From Calocera cornea HHB12733 (taxonomy: Eukaryota; Basidiomycota; Dacrymycetes; Dacrymycetales; Dacrymycetaceae): DNA of 64,000 nucleotides. Below are positions 47,185-58,052 of this stretch, in pieces. The notes beneath the pieces were generated by a model, which was given only the letters and a program-made list of their open reading frames with translations, had not been told where the DNA came from and ran no database searches. Position 1 is the first letter of the stretch. Each line of letters starts with the position of its first letter. The position numbers were made by a program, and so were the translations under genes. The stretch spans positions 104,099 through 168,098 of the forward strand of contig KV423980.1 in the NCBI GenBank assembly GCA_001632435.1. Direction: 5' to 3'.

Positions 47185-47707
47185 GAGTTATCGTCTAGAA
47201 TGCCCTCCGAAACACGTCAAAAATCCAGAATGCCCTTCCGCGCTAAATTAATCCAGAATGCCCTCCCATATAACGACGTGTCCCTACTTCGGAGGCCAGC
47301 AACACCGTGCTCATGCCAGAAAATAACAAAGTTGGTTTACGGGGTCCCTCCCATCCCGCCTTAGTAGTTCCTCTCTGCATGCAATGTTTCGGGACTTGCC
47401 AAATTGACATTTATTATGGGGTGCAAAGAAGTCTCAGTTTCCTACTGACAATTAGACATACGGAATAATTCAAATTATAGAATCATCAAATTGTGATCCC
47501 CTAAGCGCAAGTACGGACATATACATTGCTAAGGTCGGATGGAAGGACCCCATAAACCAACTTCGTTGTTTTCTGGCAAGAGCACGGTGCTGCTGGCCTC
47601 CGAAGTAGGGACACGTCGTTATATGGGAGGGCATTCTGGATTAATTTAGCGCGGAAGGGCATTCTGGATTTTTGACGCGTTTCGGAGGGCATTCTACACG
47701 ATAACTC
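47185..47707. mobile_element. 523-bp foldback element, MULE-like
   Basis: Two long inverted arms (about 47185-47364 and 47529-47707, roughly 95 per cent identical by eye) start GAGTTATCG and face each other across about 165 bp of unrelated sequence. Nine-base direct repeats GGGACAGAT flank it exactly. Long TIRs and a 9-bp target duplication are the hallmarks of Mutator-like elements. No transposase ORF; non-autonomous. Within each arm the phrase ATCCAGAATGCCC or a close variant recurs several times. Confidence 0.78.
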
Positions 47708-47716
47708 GGGACAGAT
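47708..47716. repeat. target-site duplication, right (GGGACAGAT)
   Basis: Exact copy of 47176-47184. Confidence 0.75.
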
Positions 47717-48734
47717 CGATCTGCGCGATAACGGATTTACCACTCTGCTTCCCCGCGGCAAATGCCAGCAGGACTCCTACGCCTCGCCTATCCAGCTTGC
47801 AACCGCACCCGGATGGCCCTGCCCGGGGGCACCCGTTCCACTCACGTCTTCCGCATTCTTGTAATCTGCACGCAACCTCTTAAACCTAGGGAGCCTTGCC
47901 TGCTTCATCTCTCGTCCAATCTTGGACGACTCGCCACTTTCTGGCCTCTGAACTTCAGATAGCCACAGGTTACTCTCCGCGTCAAGGAACAGATCGAAAA
48001 CCTCGAGCTCTGCCGGTGCCAGAAACGCGACGGTATGGATGCGACGAGTCTGGAACACCTACTGGTGACCATATCGCGTGCAGATCTCCGCCAGATCAGG
48101 GTTGAAATCGTGGTTGAACCTAGACTGGGAAGGTTGTCATCGTCAGGCAAACACGCTGCAGCTTCAGTACACCGCGAGGCAAGCGCATGGATCGGCTTAA
48201 GCTCTTCGCACGGCAGTGGGACACGTACGCCCTATCTTATAAGTTATTACCTGCCCAGAAGCCGACTCGTTCACCATCCCTCCTTCATGCCTACCGTTGG
48301 TCACCTTACGTTGCCTCTCTTTGTCCTGTACCTTACACCCACCCCCGTCCCGTCGGCCTACTTTGTTCTGAGCCTCGCTCTGCCACGCATCTCTACGAAC
48401 CTTCGTTCTTTCTTGGTCTCTTTCTTGTGGGCGCTTAATATAAAAGCATGGGGAAGAGCGTCCTGCGACCGAGCCGGGTAGCGCCAGGTGCGCCGCATCA
48501 GCATGACCTGCAGAGGATGTAAGCTAACGAAGAATAGGGCACCGCGAAACCCAGCCCGTTGGCCAACTTCCAGCCTCATCTTCGTCTCAGTCCCACCGTC
48601 ATCCGCAATCTGGCTCTACCCCGCTTCCTACAACCGTCACACGCCTGCCCCGGACCTCCTCCAGAGAAGCCACGTCGGGAGAGTGGGAACCTTTGCCGCA
48701 ATCGTTTTCCGCCGAGGATCCTCTGTTCGATCTG
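47717..48734 (+). other. upstream part of MOR2-like copy, exons not resolved
   Basis: It matches the decayed minus-strand copy at about 22200-23100 over most of its length, including AGGGTTGAAATCGTGG-like and GGGTAGCGCCAGGTGCGC-like blocks. Short open stretches such as VTLRVKEQIENLELCRC and MDATSLEHLLVTISRADL may be upstream exons. I could not build a convincing spliced model. Confidence 0.35.
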
Positions 48735-50201
48735 ATGTGCGACCGAATTGGCCCTCATACCCTCTGTCGGCCGAAGACAGGCCATTCGATGGACATCACA
48801 GGAGGGAGCACCAAGCTCTCTGCGATCCAGGAAGCAGCCAGGATGTCCACAGGCGAATCGACCTACCAGCTGATCTCGGCCATGCCGCTCCCAGCATCCG
48901 CATCCATCATCCCGCGTCTGCCATTGCTTCTCCTCGCTTCGCTCATCCTCGTGGATCACGACCAGCAACTGCTCCGCTGGTCCGTCATGACCACCCTTCC
49001 GCGCATCCTGCTGCCTTGCGCTCCAGTTGGATCGGCCGCTGCAATCAGGCTCAGTGCCATTCACGATACCGCACAGGACATCGACCAGTCGATCCGGAGA
49101 TACAGCCCTCCTTTGCGCGGCCCTGAGGACGGGAGGACACTGACCGAGCACGATTGGTCGATACGAGCGTTATGCGAGCAGATCGTAGATCTGCTGGAGT
49201 CGTGTAGCCCGAAGCTCCGTCATGATTGGAAAGAGCTTGCCCTGGAATGGACAGCAACGACGGACAGTCCCAAGGTCGCCTTACGCTCCCTGCAAGTCGT
49301 ACATGCCCTCCATATGGAGGTTGACTACCGCACCCTATCGATGTTACTGGAGCGACTATCGAACAACATCGCGGAGGCTACACTCCATCCCGAGGGCATC
49401 GGATGCGAGATCGCGTCTTGTCTTGTCTCGATAGCTTCGGAAGAGACGATCCAACAGATCGGATTATCCGATTCGTCTGCATGGGTCGTGGCGCCCGCAG
49501 CAAGGCTGGATATTGCCGGATTGCACGAGATCTGCAAGAGCCGAGCAGCCGAAACCCAGACCACGTCTGGCGTAGTCGCCACAGCTGCGGAGGCGATCGA
49601 AGCTGAGGAAACGAGCTCCCAAGGCTCTAGAGGAACAATCACGACCAGTGGAGGCTCTCTGCGCACATCTATCCGCTCGACGTTCGTCTGCCTGTGGGGT
49701 CGACACCTTCGTCCAGCAGGGGGTTCCGGGCGATCAAGCAGCGCCAGCAGCGTCTCGGATACCATGTATCAGTCGGGCGGCTCCATCCCGCCTTCGTCTC
49801 CACGCCCAGCGTTAGACAAGCACCCGCGAGACTCGCCTCCGCTTGCTTCCGGAAGTAAGACGGCGACGTTCCCATTCAGCACCGACATCCGGTTGACGGT
49901 CAGCCCCACGACCAGCACCCGCAGCACGGCGTCCACGATCTGCCTGCCAGGTGGCTCGGTCACCTCGGGCTCTGCGCGCACATCGCCCGTGCCCGACGCC
50001 CCAGTCACGCGGCGCGTTCTTCCCGCCCGCGCAGACATGGAGGCGTACAAAGCACGGCGGTCGGGGCTGTACAGCCTGCAGTGTCTGCAGACGGTCGCGG
50101 AGAGCGTCAGCGGGGGCAGCCTGCTCCTCGCTGGACCGTCCACTGCCCGGCGAGCGCCCGTTCCCACCCGGCTCTTTGACGACGAGGATGTGAAGTATTG
50201 A
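48735..50201 (+). CDS. truncated MOR2/TAO3-like protein
   Basis: This is an uninterrupted frame of 488 residues from the ATG at 48735; real upstream exons may exist. It resembles a central slice of the very large cell-morphogenesis proteins Mor2/Tao3/furry, which are scaffolds for NDR-kinase polarity signalling. Matching blocks are PRLPLLLLASLILVDHDQQL, RLSAIHDTAQDIDQSI, LCEQIVDLLESCSPKLRHDW, LALEWTATTDSPKVALRSLQ and LLERLSNNIAEA. Family members exceed 2,000 residues, so this is a fragment. The last 200 residues are Ser/Thr/Pro-rich and unlike the family. Either a neofunctionalised piece or a pseudogene whose frame survives. Confidence 0.5.
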   Translation: MCDRIGPHTLCRPKTGHSMDITGGSTKLSAIQEAARMSTGESTYQLISAMPLPASASIIPRLPLLLLASLILVDHDQQLLRWSVMTTLPRILLPCAPVGSAAAIRLSAIHDTAQDIDQSIRRYSPPLRGPEDGRTLTEHDWSIRALCEQIVDLLESCSPKLRHDWKELALEWTATTDSPKVALRSLQVVHALHMEVDYRTLSMLLERLSNNIAEATLHPEGIGCEIASCLVSIASEETIQQIGLSDSSAWVVAPAARLDIAGLHEICKSRAAETQTTSGVVATAAEAIEAEETSSQGSRGTITTSGGSLRTSIRSTFVCLWGRHLRPAGGSGRSSSASSVSDTMYQSGGSIPPSSPRPALDKHPRDSPPLASGSKTATFPFSTDIRLTVSPTTSTRSTASTICLPGGSVTSGSARTSPVPDAPVTRRVLPARADMEAYKARRSGLYSLQCLQTVAESVSGGSLLLAGPSTARRAPVPTRLFDDEDVKY

Positions 50202-51190
50202 AGTATTGAATGAGGGCGAGCCGCCGGCGGGTCGCCTTCCGTCGTTTGCAATTGAGTATTAAATATTCGGGTATTCGGGTAACGTTATATGTCCGCTCCT
50301 TTGATCGTTCGGTTTCCTCACGCTAATTGGTCGATTGATCCTGGTTCTCTCAGTTATTCCTTCCCTGTTTCGGGACATATTCGCAGTTACCTTATAGTAC
50401 TAGTGTGTACGGTGTCGTCCATGACCACTGTTGTATAATAAGAATCAAACGCATTAATATTGGAAACCCCAGATTTGTCCGAGAGTCCAATTACGGAACC
50501 GCTCCCCCTCGGCTCCGCACCCCCGAGCGGAAGCAACCCCAGCACCGCCACTCTCCCCGCCCATATTTTCCTGCGCTTCCCGACCGCCCTTCGTCTCTTC
50601 ACTCACTGGACGCGCCTATTGTCCCGCCGCAGCCTTAACAGCTCTAGCTGTGGCGAGCCTACCGCGCGCACTTGTACTCCTCCTAGATTGGCCTTCTTAG
50701 GGAGGGGACCGCTCAGCTGGAGACTGCTCTTGATTAGGGGAGTTGGGGCTCCTTACCGGAGTTGGGTACATTCACGTTCACTGCTACAGTGCCGGCTGCG
50801 GGGTGCGCTGGAGGGAGGGGCTGAGTGGGGTGGGGCAGCGAGGGAATGAGAGGCGCGGGGCATCTGGGGACGCATGAAAATGTTTATTGGATATCAACGA
50901 TGTAACATAAGCACATGAGAGGCATGTAGTGGACAAACCGGACAAATGAATGAACAAGTGGAAGCGCAAATTCGGCGGGTCGAGAACTAGTAATGCAAGG
51001 GTGCTGTTGTGCGCAGCAGAGACAGACAGACAGACATGTACGGAAACAGGCGTGGACGGAGTGTGACGCAGTAGAGGAGAGGAGAGGTTTTCGTCATGAG
51101 CGCCGCGCAGGACGTGGGGCTCGCGCGGCGGCAAGGTATCGGCATAGGCGTAGCGTAGCAGTGGGTGAAAGCGGACGAGGGGTTGGCAGC
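50202..51190. other. intergenic, no gene seen
   Basis: About 1 kb between convergent genes. ORFs on both strands are short and featureless; the part near 51190 is probably the 3' UTR of the minus-strand gene. Confidence 0.45.
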
Positions 51191-52216
51191 TCAGCGGATA
51201 GAGCGCCTCGCGGCGAGCGGGGCGTTCTCCCTGCCCTGCCTGCCTACGAGGGGCATCATGCGCACCACCCTTCCCACTTCCGCTGCGCCGTCCACATCCC
51301 CATCCATATCTTCATCCGCCTCCCCATCCAGCTGCATCCCCTCCTCCAGTCCCATCCCCATCCCCAGTCCCACTCCTAGCGCCTGAGGGAACTCGACGTT
51401 CCCCACCCAGGCGCGCATCTTCCCCTTCCCCGCCTGCCTCTCCAGCGCCGCGAGCGTGTCGGCCTTTGACTGGCCGGGCGGGAAGAGCAGGCGGGGCGGG
51501 GCGGCGGGCGGGGGGGAGTAGTCTGGGTGGGCGAGGGGGAGCTGGGAGGCCTGCGTAGACAACGGGCGGTTGTACAGCGGGTTGGGAAATTGTTGGCGCA
51601 CGCCGCGGCTGCCATGACCATGTCAGAATGTCGGCTCGTACTCTCTGGGAGGAAAGGAACCCACAAAACATAGGTGACGGTCTTCTCCCCGCTGCCGAAG
51701 CCGAACCCGCCCGTGCTCTCGCCCGACTGCTCCCGCTCCCTCCTCCTCGCAAGCATCCGTGCCTCCTCCTCGGGCGAGACGAGGAACGGGTTCTCCTCCC
51801 TCTCCTGGTGCACTGGTGCGGGGGGGCGGGTAGACTTGCGCACGGGCGTGCTGGGCGGGGAGGGCGTCTTGAATCGCTGCACGAGGGGGTTGCTGAACGG
51901 GAGCGGGGCTTCGGGAACAGGGTGGGCGGGCGCGTCGTCTAGCTCGATATCGTCGGAGGAGGCGAGGGTGGTGCTCGCGTCTGCCGTGGGATGACCTAGC
52001 TTGGCCCGCTTCCTCGCGGGCTGCCGCGCGTGGGATGGCTGGCCAGGGAAGACAAGCTTGCCAACATTGACGCCTGCACCAGCCGGTCGTGCGCGGGAGA
52101 CGCGCTTCCTCTGAGTCTGGGGCGGAGTGGGGATGGTCGAGAGCTGGCGCTTGAGGTTGGGCCGCGCGCCCGGGGGAGGGTGGGACGGCGCAGCGGGCTC
52201 GGCGATGGGGGACGAG
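51191..52216 (-). CDS. conserved-looking hypothetical protein, 5' part lost in assembly gap
   Basis: Two exons are clear: complement(join(51191..51608, 51665..52216 and beyond)). The intron (donor GTGGGT) joins TYVF to RGVRQQFPNPLY. The frame stays open up to the N gap. The upstream exon is basic and Ser/Pro-rich (PARKRAKLGH; SSDDIELDDAPAHP; FSNPLVQRFKTPSPPSTPV; ENPFLVSPEEEARML). The last exon has LPLAHPDYSPP, PRLLFPPGQSK and MRAWVGNVEFPQAL and ends in an Asp/Gly/Met-rich tail. The KTPSPPSTP stretch offers proline-directed kinase sites, suggesting a cell-cycle-phosphorylated nuclear protein. This is speculation; I do not recognise the family. The start codon lies in or beyond the gap. Confidence 0.55.
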
Positions 52217-52316
52217 NNNNNNNNNNNNNNNNNNNNNNNNNNNNNNNNNNNNNNNNNNNNNNNNNNNNNNNNNNNNNNNNNNNNNNNNNNNNNNNNNNNN
52301 NNNNNNNNNNNNNNNN
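52217..52316. other. assembly gap (100 N)
   Basis: Exactly 100 unknown bases, a conventional placeholder length, so the true size is unknown. It falls in the 5' part of the minus-strand hypothetical gene and is bordered by a G run. Confidence 0.98.
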
Positions 52317-52826
52317 GGGGGGGGGGGTCGCGGGTGTTGGAGGAGGGGAGTCGCGCGCTGAGGGGCGAGAGGTGCTGGGATGCACTGGCGGGCGGGCGTT
52401 AGAGGCGAGAAGGGCTGGTGGGGGTGGCCTATCCAACAAAGGGCGCGTCCACAGTGCTCCAGGCAACGCGTCTCCCTCGTCGTTCGGCGTTCTTCAGCTC
52501 GCTCGGGTTGACGGGCGGTCGATCGTCGGTAGGCAGCACCTGAGCAACAGCAGCCGCTATTTACCTGGAGTCGGGTGTGCTGTAATGAGTTGGCAAACAG
52601 TTGACGGCCTGGAGTGTGACGAGCGCCGATGGGCGGGTTGGCAGTGGCGGATGCGGATGGTGCGCCCGTCAACATACACCGGAGGCGAAGCTACATTACG
52701 GACCCCGGCCGTAGCCCTGCATCCGGGGTCCAGCGGAGTCACGATCCGCCGCTGGCATAGGCATAGAGTCGCATACAGTGCAGGTGCATAACTATCCAAC
52801 ATCACATGGTCACATCAATGCCAGAA
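52317..52826. other. 5' flank of the gapped gene and 3' flank of zinc-finger gene C
   Basis: The minus strand near 52330-52470 is Pro/Ser-rich in every frame and may hold the first exon of the gapped gene. No reliable start codon could be chosen. Confidence 0.35.
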
Positions 52827-55805
52827 TCACGCCGCATCTGGTGTCGCGCGCGGCCATCTCCCGAGCGGCCCTCCAGCCTGGTCCAACCACCTCGCCTCCT
52901 CGCCCTCCTTCAGCCACCGAATCCACCGATCCCCGTTCCCCTTATTAAGCACGTACCATCTCTCTCCATAAGTACTCCTGACCTTCGTAACCCGCACGAT
53001 CTGCAGCTTCCGCGTGCGGTTCGCGTCGCCCGGCAGGAGGGGCAGGCCGAGCTGTTCCAGCCTCGTAGGCAGCTGCCGCACGGCCGCCGTCACCTCGCAC
53101 CCGTTGTGCGTGTCGACCCAGTGCAGGCCGGGCCAGGAATAGCGCGTCTTCGGCTCGCTGTTGACCCCGTGGAGTAGGGCGGGGGTGGGGCTGCGCACGT
53201 GCGGATCAGACTCTGGTTCCATCTCCTCGCTCGTCTCCCGGTGATCCTGCTCCGGATCCATCTCTTGGTCTTCCTGCTCCAGATGGCCGATCCTTCCCGC
53301 GGACCCTTCGATCCGGTGCCCGCCTACTCTTCCCCGCCCCCGCCTGAGGTCCACTGTGCTCGGCCGTCCCGTCCGGCTTGGCCCCTCCGTCCCGGCCAGA
53401 ACAGGGCACGCGACCTTGCCATTCGTCGGGTTGGGCCGCTGCTGATGCCGCAGGAGCGCATCATGCCTCAGGTACGCGGCACCGCAGTGCTCGCACACGA
53501 ACTCTGGTGCCTCTAGCCCGCCAAACACCAGCGAACTCTTGTTGAAAGCTTCTCCCCCACGGCGCAGCATTGTCGCTTCCTCCTTGAGGTGCGCACCGAG
53601 GTGCCGGTCCAGCGCGTTCCGCGCTGAGAAGAAGGCGTTGCACCGCAGGCGGGGGTCGTACGGGTTCGGGTAGGGGCACGCGAAGCCGTCCTGCAGGTGG
53701 ACGGAGCTTGGGGAGGGGGCGGCGGACTTGCCTTTGGCGAGGGAGCGGGGCGGGTGGACGTGGATCATCTTCAGCGAGGGAGAGGCAGACGGCCTGGCGG
53801 GCGTGGCTCGCGGTGTAAGCATGGGGTCGTTGTTCTTCTCGGTGAGTGCTTGGGATGTCGCCTTTGGGGTCGTGATGATTTCTTGCGCCATGTCCTCAGA
53901 GCGAGTAGCAGCACTGTTGTCACCGAGGATGATCCTCTCCTCGTTCGGCGGCAACACGGGCTCTCCGTCAGCATCGTTCTCCTCCGAGACAGGGTCTTCT
54001 GCTCCAGTAGCACTGGTCGACTTCATCGTGTGCGCAGGATCCATAACCCCGTCCTTGACCAACCCAGCATAGACCACGTCGTCCGTTCGGATGATCAACT
54101 TCGGCGCACTGTCCTCTTCTTCGCCCGCGGATATAGGCGAGTTCTTCATCACCCCCGTCATCCTTGGCACGTCCGTTGTCTCCGAGCTCCCATCAACAGT
54201 GTCCGCATCGTCATCCGAGCCAGTCAGATCGATCGTTTCCCTCCGCGCACGCTCCGGGACGACAGTATACGCGTTGACGTGCGAGCCGCCGTTGAACTTG
54301 CCCCTGCGTGCCCTAGAAAAGCGCGAGACCTCGGCGCGTTTTGACAGGGCAGCCAGTTCCTGAGCAGGCGAGGGGAGGCGAGGGGCTTGGTGCGTCGGAA
54401 CGGGGTGGAGGAAGGCGGTGCGTGAATCACGAGGCAGCTGAAGGGGAAGGCCCTCCTTCGAGACGCCGGTCGGGAACAACTGCTTCTGCCCCCAAGGGAT
54501 GCGGGACGAAGGAGCCTCGACCCGCTGCGTCCCGTCGTCGGAGATGCTGCTTCCGATGGAGCTGACGGGCGTGGTATACTGCAGGCCGACGGCACTGACA
54601 GGTATCGGTCCCTCGCCGCGCTTATCCAGCGGGAGGAAGCGGTCCGAGGGCGAGCTCGGGGGAGGCTGCTGCTGGCCTTGCTCAGGCTGGCTTTGGGCCC
54701 CAGGCACGACCGCGAGTGGAGCTTGATGCTGATGCTGGCTCTGCTGCAGCCAGTGCTGATACGCCTCCTCGACGTAAGTCTGGTTGTACTGCTCCGGCGA
54801 AGTCGCGCTGGATGGAGTCGCCGTCTGGGGCGTGAGCGCTTGGGGCTGAGCGACCGAGGCAGCAGCCGCCTCCTGGACAGGGAATATGGCGCGCACGCTC
54901 GGGATCGACCGTGGCGCACGGCCGCTGCCTGGTGCCTGCCCCGCAGGAGTGCCACTGGTGTCGATCGCGTCGCCCGCGAGAGTGGCCGGGTGGATCGTCT
55001 GGGAAGGGGATAGAACGTGGCGGCCTTGTGTGGCGTAAGGGTGGTGACGTCGCATCTGTTGCTGTTCAAGTTGGTGAAGCTGTTGCAGCCGTTGTTGTTG
55101 CTGCTGAAACTGAGAATTCCGTGACAGGGTGTAGGCTCGTACAAAGTGATCGACTTCGCGATGTGTGGTGAAATAGAGTCGTGGCATCGTCGAGGCAACG
55201 GACGATGTGGGCGTCGTGGGTTGCCGACCAATGTGGGCGTCGTGTGATTCGGATGGCGGAGGACCCATTGCGCCATGGTCAGACGGCGCCTGCTGCTGTA
55301 GAGTACCAAGCCTCGCCTTGAGGCATTGCTCGTACAGACTCAGAGGGATGTGAACCATCACAGGCACCAGAGGCTCCGTCGTCCAAAGCGCGCTCAGCTG
55401 AGGAGCGGTGGGTGGTGGTAACTTCGCCTGCCCGGGAAGGGAGGCCTGTGTGTTGGTGTTGGGAGCGGGCGCGGGGACGGGGATTGTTCTTGCGTTACTG
55501 GGTTTATGAGCTGCTGGTTGCGACTGGACGGGTACGGTGACGGTGCCAAACGACTTCTGGATGAAGAACAGTTCTGAATTCGTGTAAGGCGGATGCACGT
55601 CGATGCGACGGATCCGTTCAGCATGGCGAGGGTCGATGAACGGGCCAGCCTGGATCGCGTTCGCGTCGGTTACGACGCTGAGACGAGGTCGCTGTTCCGC
55701 CGTACGAGGAGGCAGGGCGGTCGGGACTTCTTCGCGCTGGAAACTGCGATGTGGGGCTGGCTCGTTCTCGCAAGCGGGAGACTCGGGTCGCTGTCTCTTC
55801 GACAT
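52827..55805 (-). CDS. CPYP-type zinc-finger protein C, long form
   Basis: A single exon of 992 residues from the ATG at 55803-55805. The first 650 residues are low-complexity (Gln, Pro, Ser; for example QLHQLEQQQMRRHH), as in transcriptional activators. Finger 1 is FACPYPNPYDPRLRCNAFF with ALDRHLGAHL (about 702-740); finger 2 is FVCEHCGAAYLRHDALLRHQ (about 762-790). A conserved end follows: YGERWYVLNKGNGDRWIRWL. The order CPYP finger, SSLVFGG linker, second finger and aromatic C-terminal block is shared with proteins A, B and D, although overall identity is low. Probably a nuclear regulator (inference). Confidence 0.8.
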   Translation of the reverse strand: MSKRQRPESPACENEPAPHRSFQREEVPTALPPRTAEQRPRLSVVTDANAIQAGPFIDPRHAERIRRIDVHPPYTNSELFFIQKSFGTVTVPVQSQPAAHKPSNARTIPVPAPAPNTNTQASLPGQAKLPPPTAPQLSALWTTEPLVPVMVHIPLSLYEQCLKARLGTLQQQAPSDHGAMGPPPSESHDAHIGRQPTTPTSSVASTMPRLYFTTHREVDHFVRAYTLSRNSQFQQQQQRLQQLHQLEQQQMRRHHPYATQGRHVLSPSQTIHPATLAGDAIDTSGTPAGQAPGSGRAPRSIPSVRAIFPVQEAAAASVAQPQALTPQTATPSSATSPEQYNQTYVEEAYQHWLQQSQHQHQAPLAVVPGAQSQPEQGQQQPPPSSPSDRFLPLDKRGEGPIPVSAVGLQYTTPVSSIGSSISDDGTQRVEAPSSRIPWGQKQLFPTGVSKEGLPLQLPRDSRTAFLHPVPTHQAPRLPSPAQELAALSKRAEVSRFSRARRGKFNGGSHVNAYTVVPERARRETIDLTGSDDDADTVDGSSETTDVPRMTGVMKNSPISAGEEEDSAPKLIIRTDDVVYAGLVKDGVMDPAHTMKSTSATGAEDPVSEENDADGEPVLPPNEERIILGDNSAATRSEDMAQEIITTPKATSQALTEKNNDPMLTPRATPARPSASPSLKMIHVHPPRSLAKGKSAAPSPSSVHLQDGFACPYPNPYDPRLRCNAFFSARNALDRHLGAHLKEEATMLRRGGEAFNKSSLVFGGLEAPEFVCEHCGAAYLRHDALLRHQQRPNPTNGKVACPVLAGTEGPSRTGRPSTVDLRRGRGRVGGHRIEGSAGRIGHLEQEDQEMDPEQDHRETSEEMEPESDPHVRSPTPALLHGVNSEPKTRYSWPGLHWVDTHNGCEVTAAVRQLPTRLEQLGLPLLPGDANRTRKLQIVRVTKVRSTYGERWYVLNKGNGDRWIRWLKEGEEARWLDQAGGPLGRWPRATPDAA

Positions 55806-55897
55806 CGTAATGTGGCGTAGGGTGCGTTCCGCTTCAGTGTAAGGATGAGGAAAGAGGAGAGGCGAGCTCGTTTGGTCCCCGAGAGCGGTTCCCCCAG

Positions 55898-55905
55898 CTT
55901 AAATA
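55898..55905 (-). promoter_or_regulatory. core promoter TATTTAAG of zinc-finger gene C
   Basis: The minus strand reads TGTATTTAAGC about 95 bases before the ATG, the same box as in genes A and B. Confidence 0.55.
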
Positions 55906-56995
55906 CACAGTGATTGCGATTTGGTGGTGGTGGGTGCTCACGTTCACCACCGACTGCCTCTTTTTTTCCATTGCGCCTCTACACGTACAGTGGTCCCAGA
56001 GACGGTCAATGTGGCCCAGCGCCCTTTGCGGTGAAAGTGTGGTGGCTCTGTGGATTTCGTGCCGCTCGGCAACTATCAGATGCCGCGCGGACATAGATTG
56101 GCCTAACAGAAAGCTCGAGAAGGAGCGGGCGATCGGGGGCCCGAGCGCGGCGGGGAGTGCTTCCTGGCCTGAATTCTTCTTTCAGGTGAAGGAGCGGAGG
56201 CAGGCTCAGGACGTGGATACTTCGCAACGCCTCCGCTTCTGGGGAAGCCCGCCAGTGATCTCCATCCTCCCTGAACCAGCTACACACAAGGGCCATCCTC
56301 CTTCCAAGACGAATTATGGAGGTGGCAGCACTAGTTCCACAGAGCCTGTTGCGAAATAACAAGGTAATGAAGCGATGCTCCAACGCCACACGGGTATGAA
56401 GGTAGGAAAAGTAACATTGCCCGTTCTGGGGCGGGTTTGTAGGACGGCTAAGTATGACTGTGCCAGATAGGGAGTCGCGGGCACGATTCAGTACTCCCTA
56501 GCTCACTCGGTTGCCTTAAAAATCTGTAAGCGGCGCGGTACGGGGAAGGCGCAGCATGTTGGACGCTAACCTCCCGATTTGGGCGCCCGATGTTTCGAAA
56601 TGTCTTGGTCTGCACCGTTCCGGAAATGGTAGCAGGAAATTCAGACCACGCCCATTCCCGAGACCCATGTTGGACTGCTGTTCCCGGGCATATCACAATC
56701 CCAAACAGGGATCAAGTTCACAAACGGGTAGGTCGGAGATGGCAATCTGATCCGGCTGGAATGTTTGTACACGACTATTGCACCCTTCCACACAGGTATC
56801 AATCGTTTGGAGGCAACTTTATTGTAGCGTATATCCATGCAAAATGTCCAGACTCACTGCTCAGTTGGAACTGGGTTAGGGAAGGGTTAGGGTAATTAAA
56901 ATGTAGGGGAGGGACATGTCAAATTGGATAGAGTAGGCACAAACCAAGTCAACACCACCCACCAACCCACAATAATGCAATAAAGTAGCTAATCA
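55906..56995. other. intergenic, no gene seen
   Basis: Short ORFs without family features. Two TTAGGG units sit near 56874-56893 (GGGTTAGGGAAGGGTTAGGG), a small interstitial telomere-like patch. Confidence 0.4.
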
Positions 56996-58052
56996 TCAAG
57001 ACATACTCCTTGCCTTTCCCAGCGCATCCATCACAACACTCATCGCCTCAACTAACGTCTTGATCGTTGACGGCTCAGCAGTGATCGGATTGGCGGAGAG
57101 TGCGACAAGGCGATCGGACAGCGAGGCGAGCGTCTGGTTCAGTGCAGTGACCGAGTGGTGGATAGAAGACAAAGGCGTGCGTGTAGAGTCATTCGGTCGA
57201 GGTGCAGAAGTTGCGGAAACCGCCTCAAAGGGAGCCGAGGTAGGAGGAAGTCGTAAGTCAGGTGGGGGGGCAAGAGTCTGAGACGATGACGGATAGAAGG
57301 AGGAGACAATGTCGTCTGTTTCTGCAGGGCGCGCAGCCAATTGAGAAGTCGATGCATGAGGCACTCCAGAGGCATTGGAGGCGTCGGATTCGCTTCCCCA
57401 GCCACAGATCACACATTCCCCACCATCCCCTCTGCCTCCTTTTGCTCTCCCCGGTCTGCGGACCAAAGGCACACCCCAACAACTGTCGTTGGGGCATTCC
57501 TCACCCAGCATCGCCCATCCCTTGAGGAGGCGGTCGCCGATCCTCTGTGATGCCAGGTCAGACTGAGCGCGGCGCTGGAGGGTGAGAGGGGACGGGTCGG
57601 GCAACGCGGGGAGGGAAGGTGAACGGGATGGTGGCGTAGTGGGAGGGGTCGAGTTTGGTGAAAGACGGGTATGGGGTGAAGAGGTGGGGGACAAAGGTTG
57701 CGGTCCTGTGGACGATGGGGGCGGCGGTGGCGCCAACAACGCCTCAGTGTGTAGGGCTGAGTATGCAGATCAGAAACAGGCCATCGCGGACATAACCCCG
57801 AGCGCACCTGTGCTTCCGCTCTCCTTTGCCACAGCAGCCTCTGGAGAGCCGTCACAATTGGCACAAAAGGTTACGGAGCGATCCCTCGATCGCAGGAGAG
57901 GGACCACACATCCGCGAGTCGGGCAGACTTGGTCGGTCAGCGTCTGGACGACTCGGTCAGTATGTAATCTGCATTCAAAGTGGGATCATACTCACCCATC
58001 CTTTCAGCATATACTCGCCCAACGTGTTCGATACATCTGCGACGCGACTCAT
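56996..58052 (-). CDS. ZNRD2/SSSCA1-type protein with two zinc ribbons
   Basis: Exons complement(join(56996..57756, 57808..57943, 57996..58052)), 317 residues, ATG at 58050-58052. The first unit is NTLGEYMLKGWTLTDQVCP with CVVPLLRSRDRSVTFCANCD. The second is RIGDRLLKGWAMLGEECPN with CWGVPLVRR and CVICGWG. Each is a short helix with the GW/GY motif followed by a CxxxxC/CxxC zinc ribbon, the pattern of the Sjogren/scleroderma autoantigen-1 family. A Pro/Ser-rich linker separates them and a helical C-terminus follows (HSVTALNQTLASLSDRLVAL). The human relative is a small single-unit protein; its exact function is poorly known. Gene intact. Confidence 0.75.

Noticed and set aside
47152..47761. Two nearly identical short ORFs facing each other
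   Set aside because: They are the two arms of the foldback element read on opposite strands, not genes.
51184..51230. tRNA-like D-arm (CAGCTCAGCGGATAGAGCG)
   Set aside because: No matching anticodon arm or T-arm (GGTTCGA-type box) follows, and the stretch is the antisense of the last codons of the gapped minus-strand gene.
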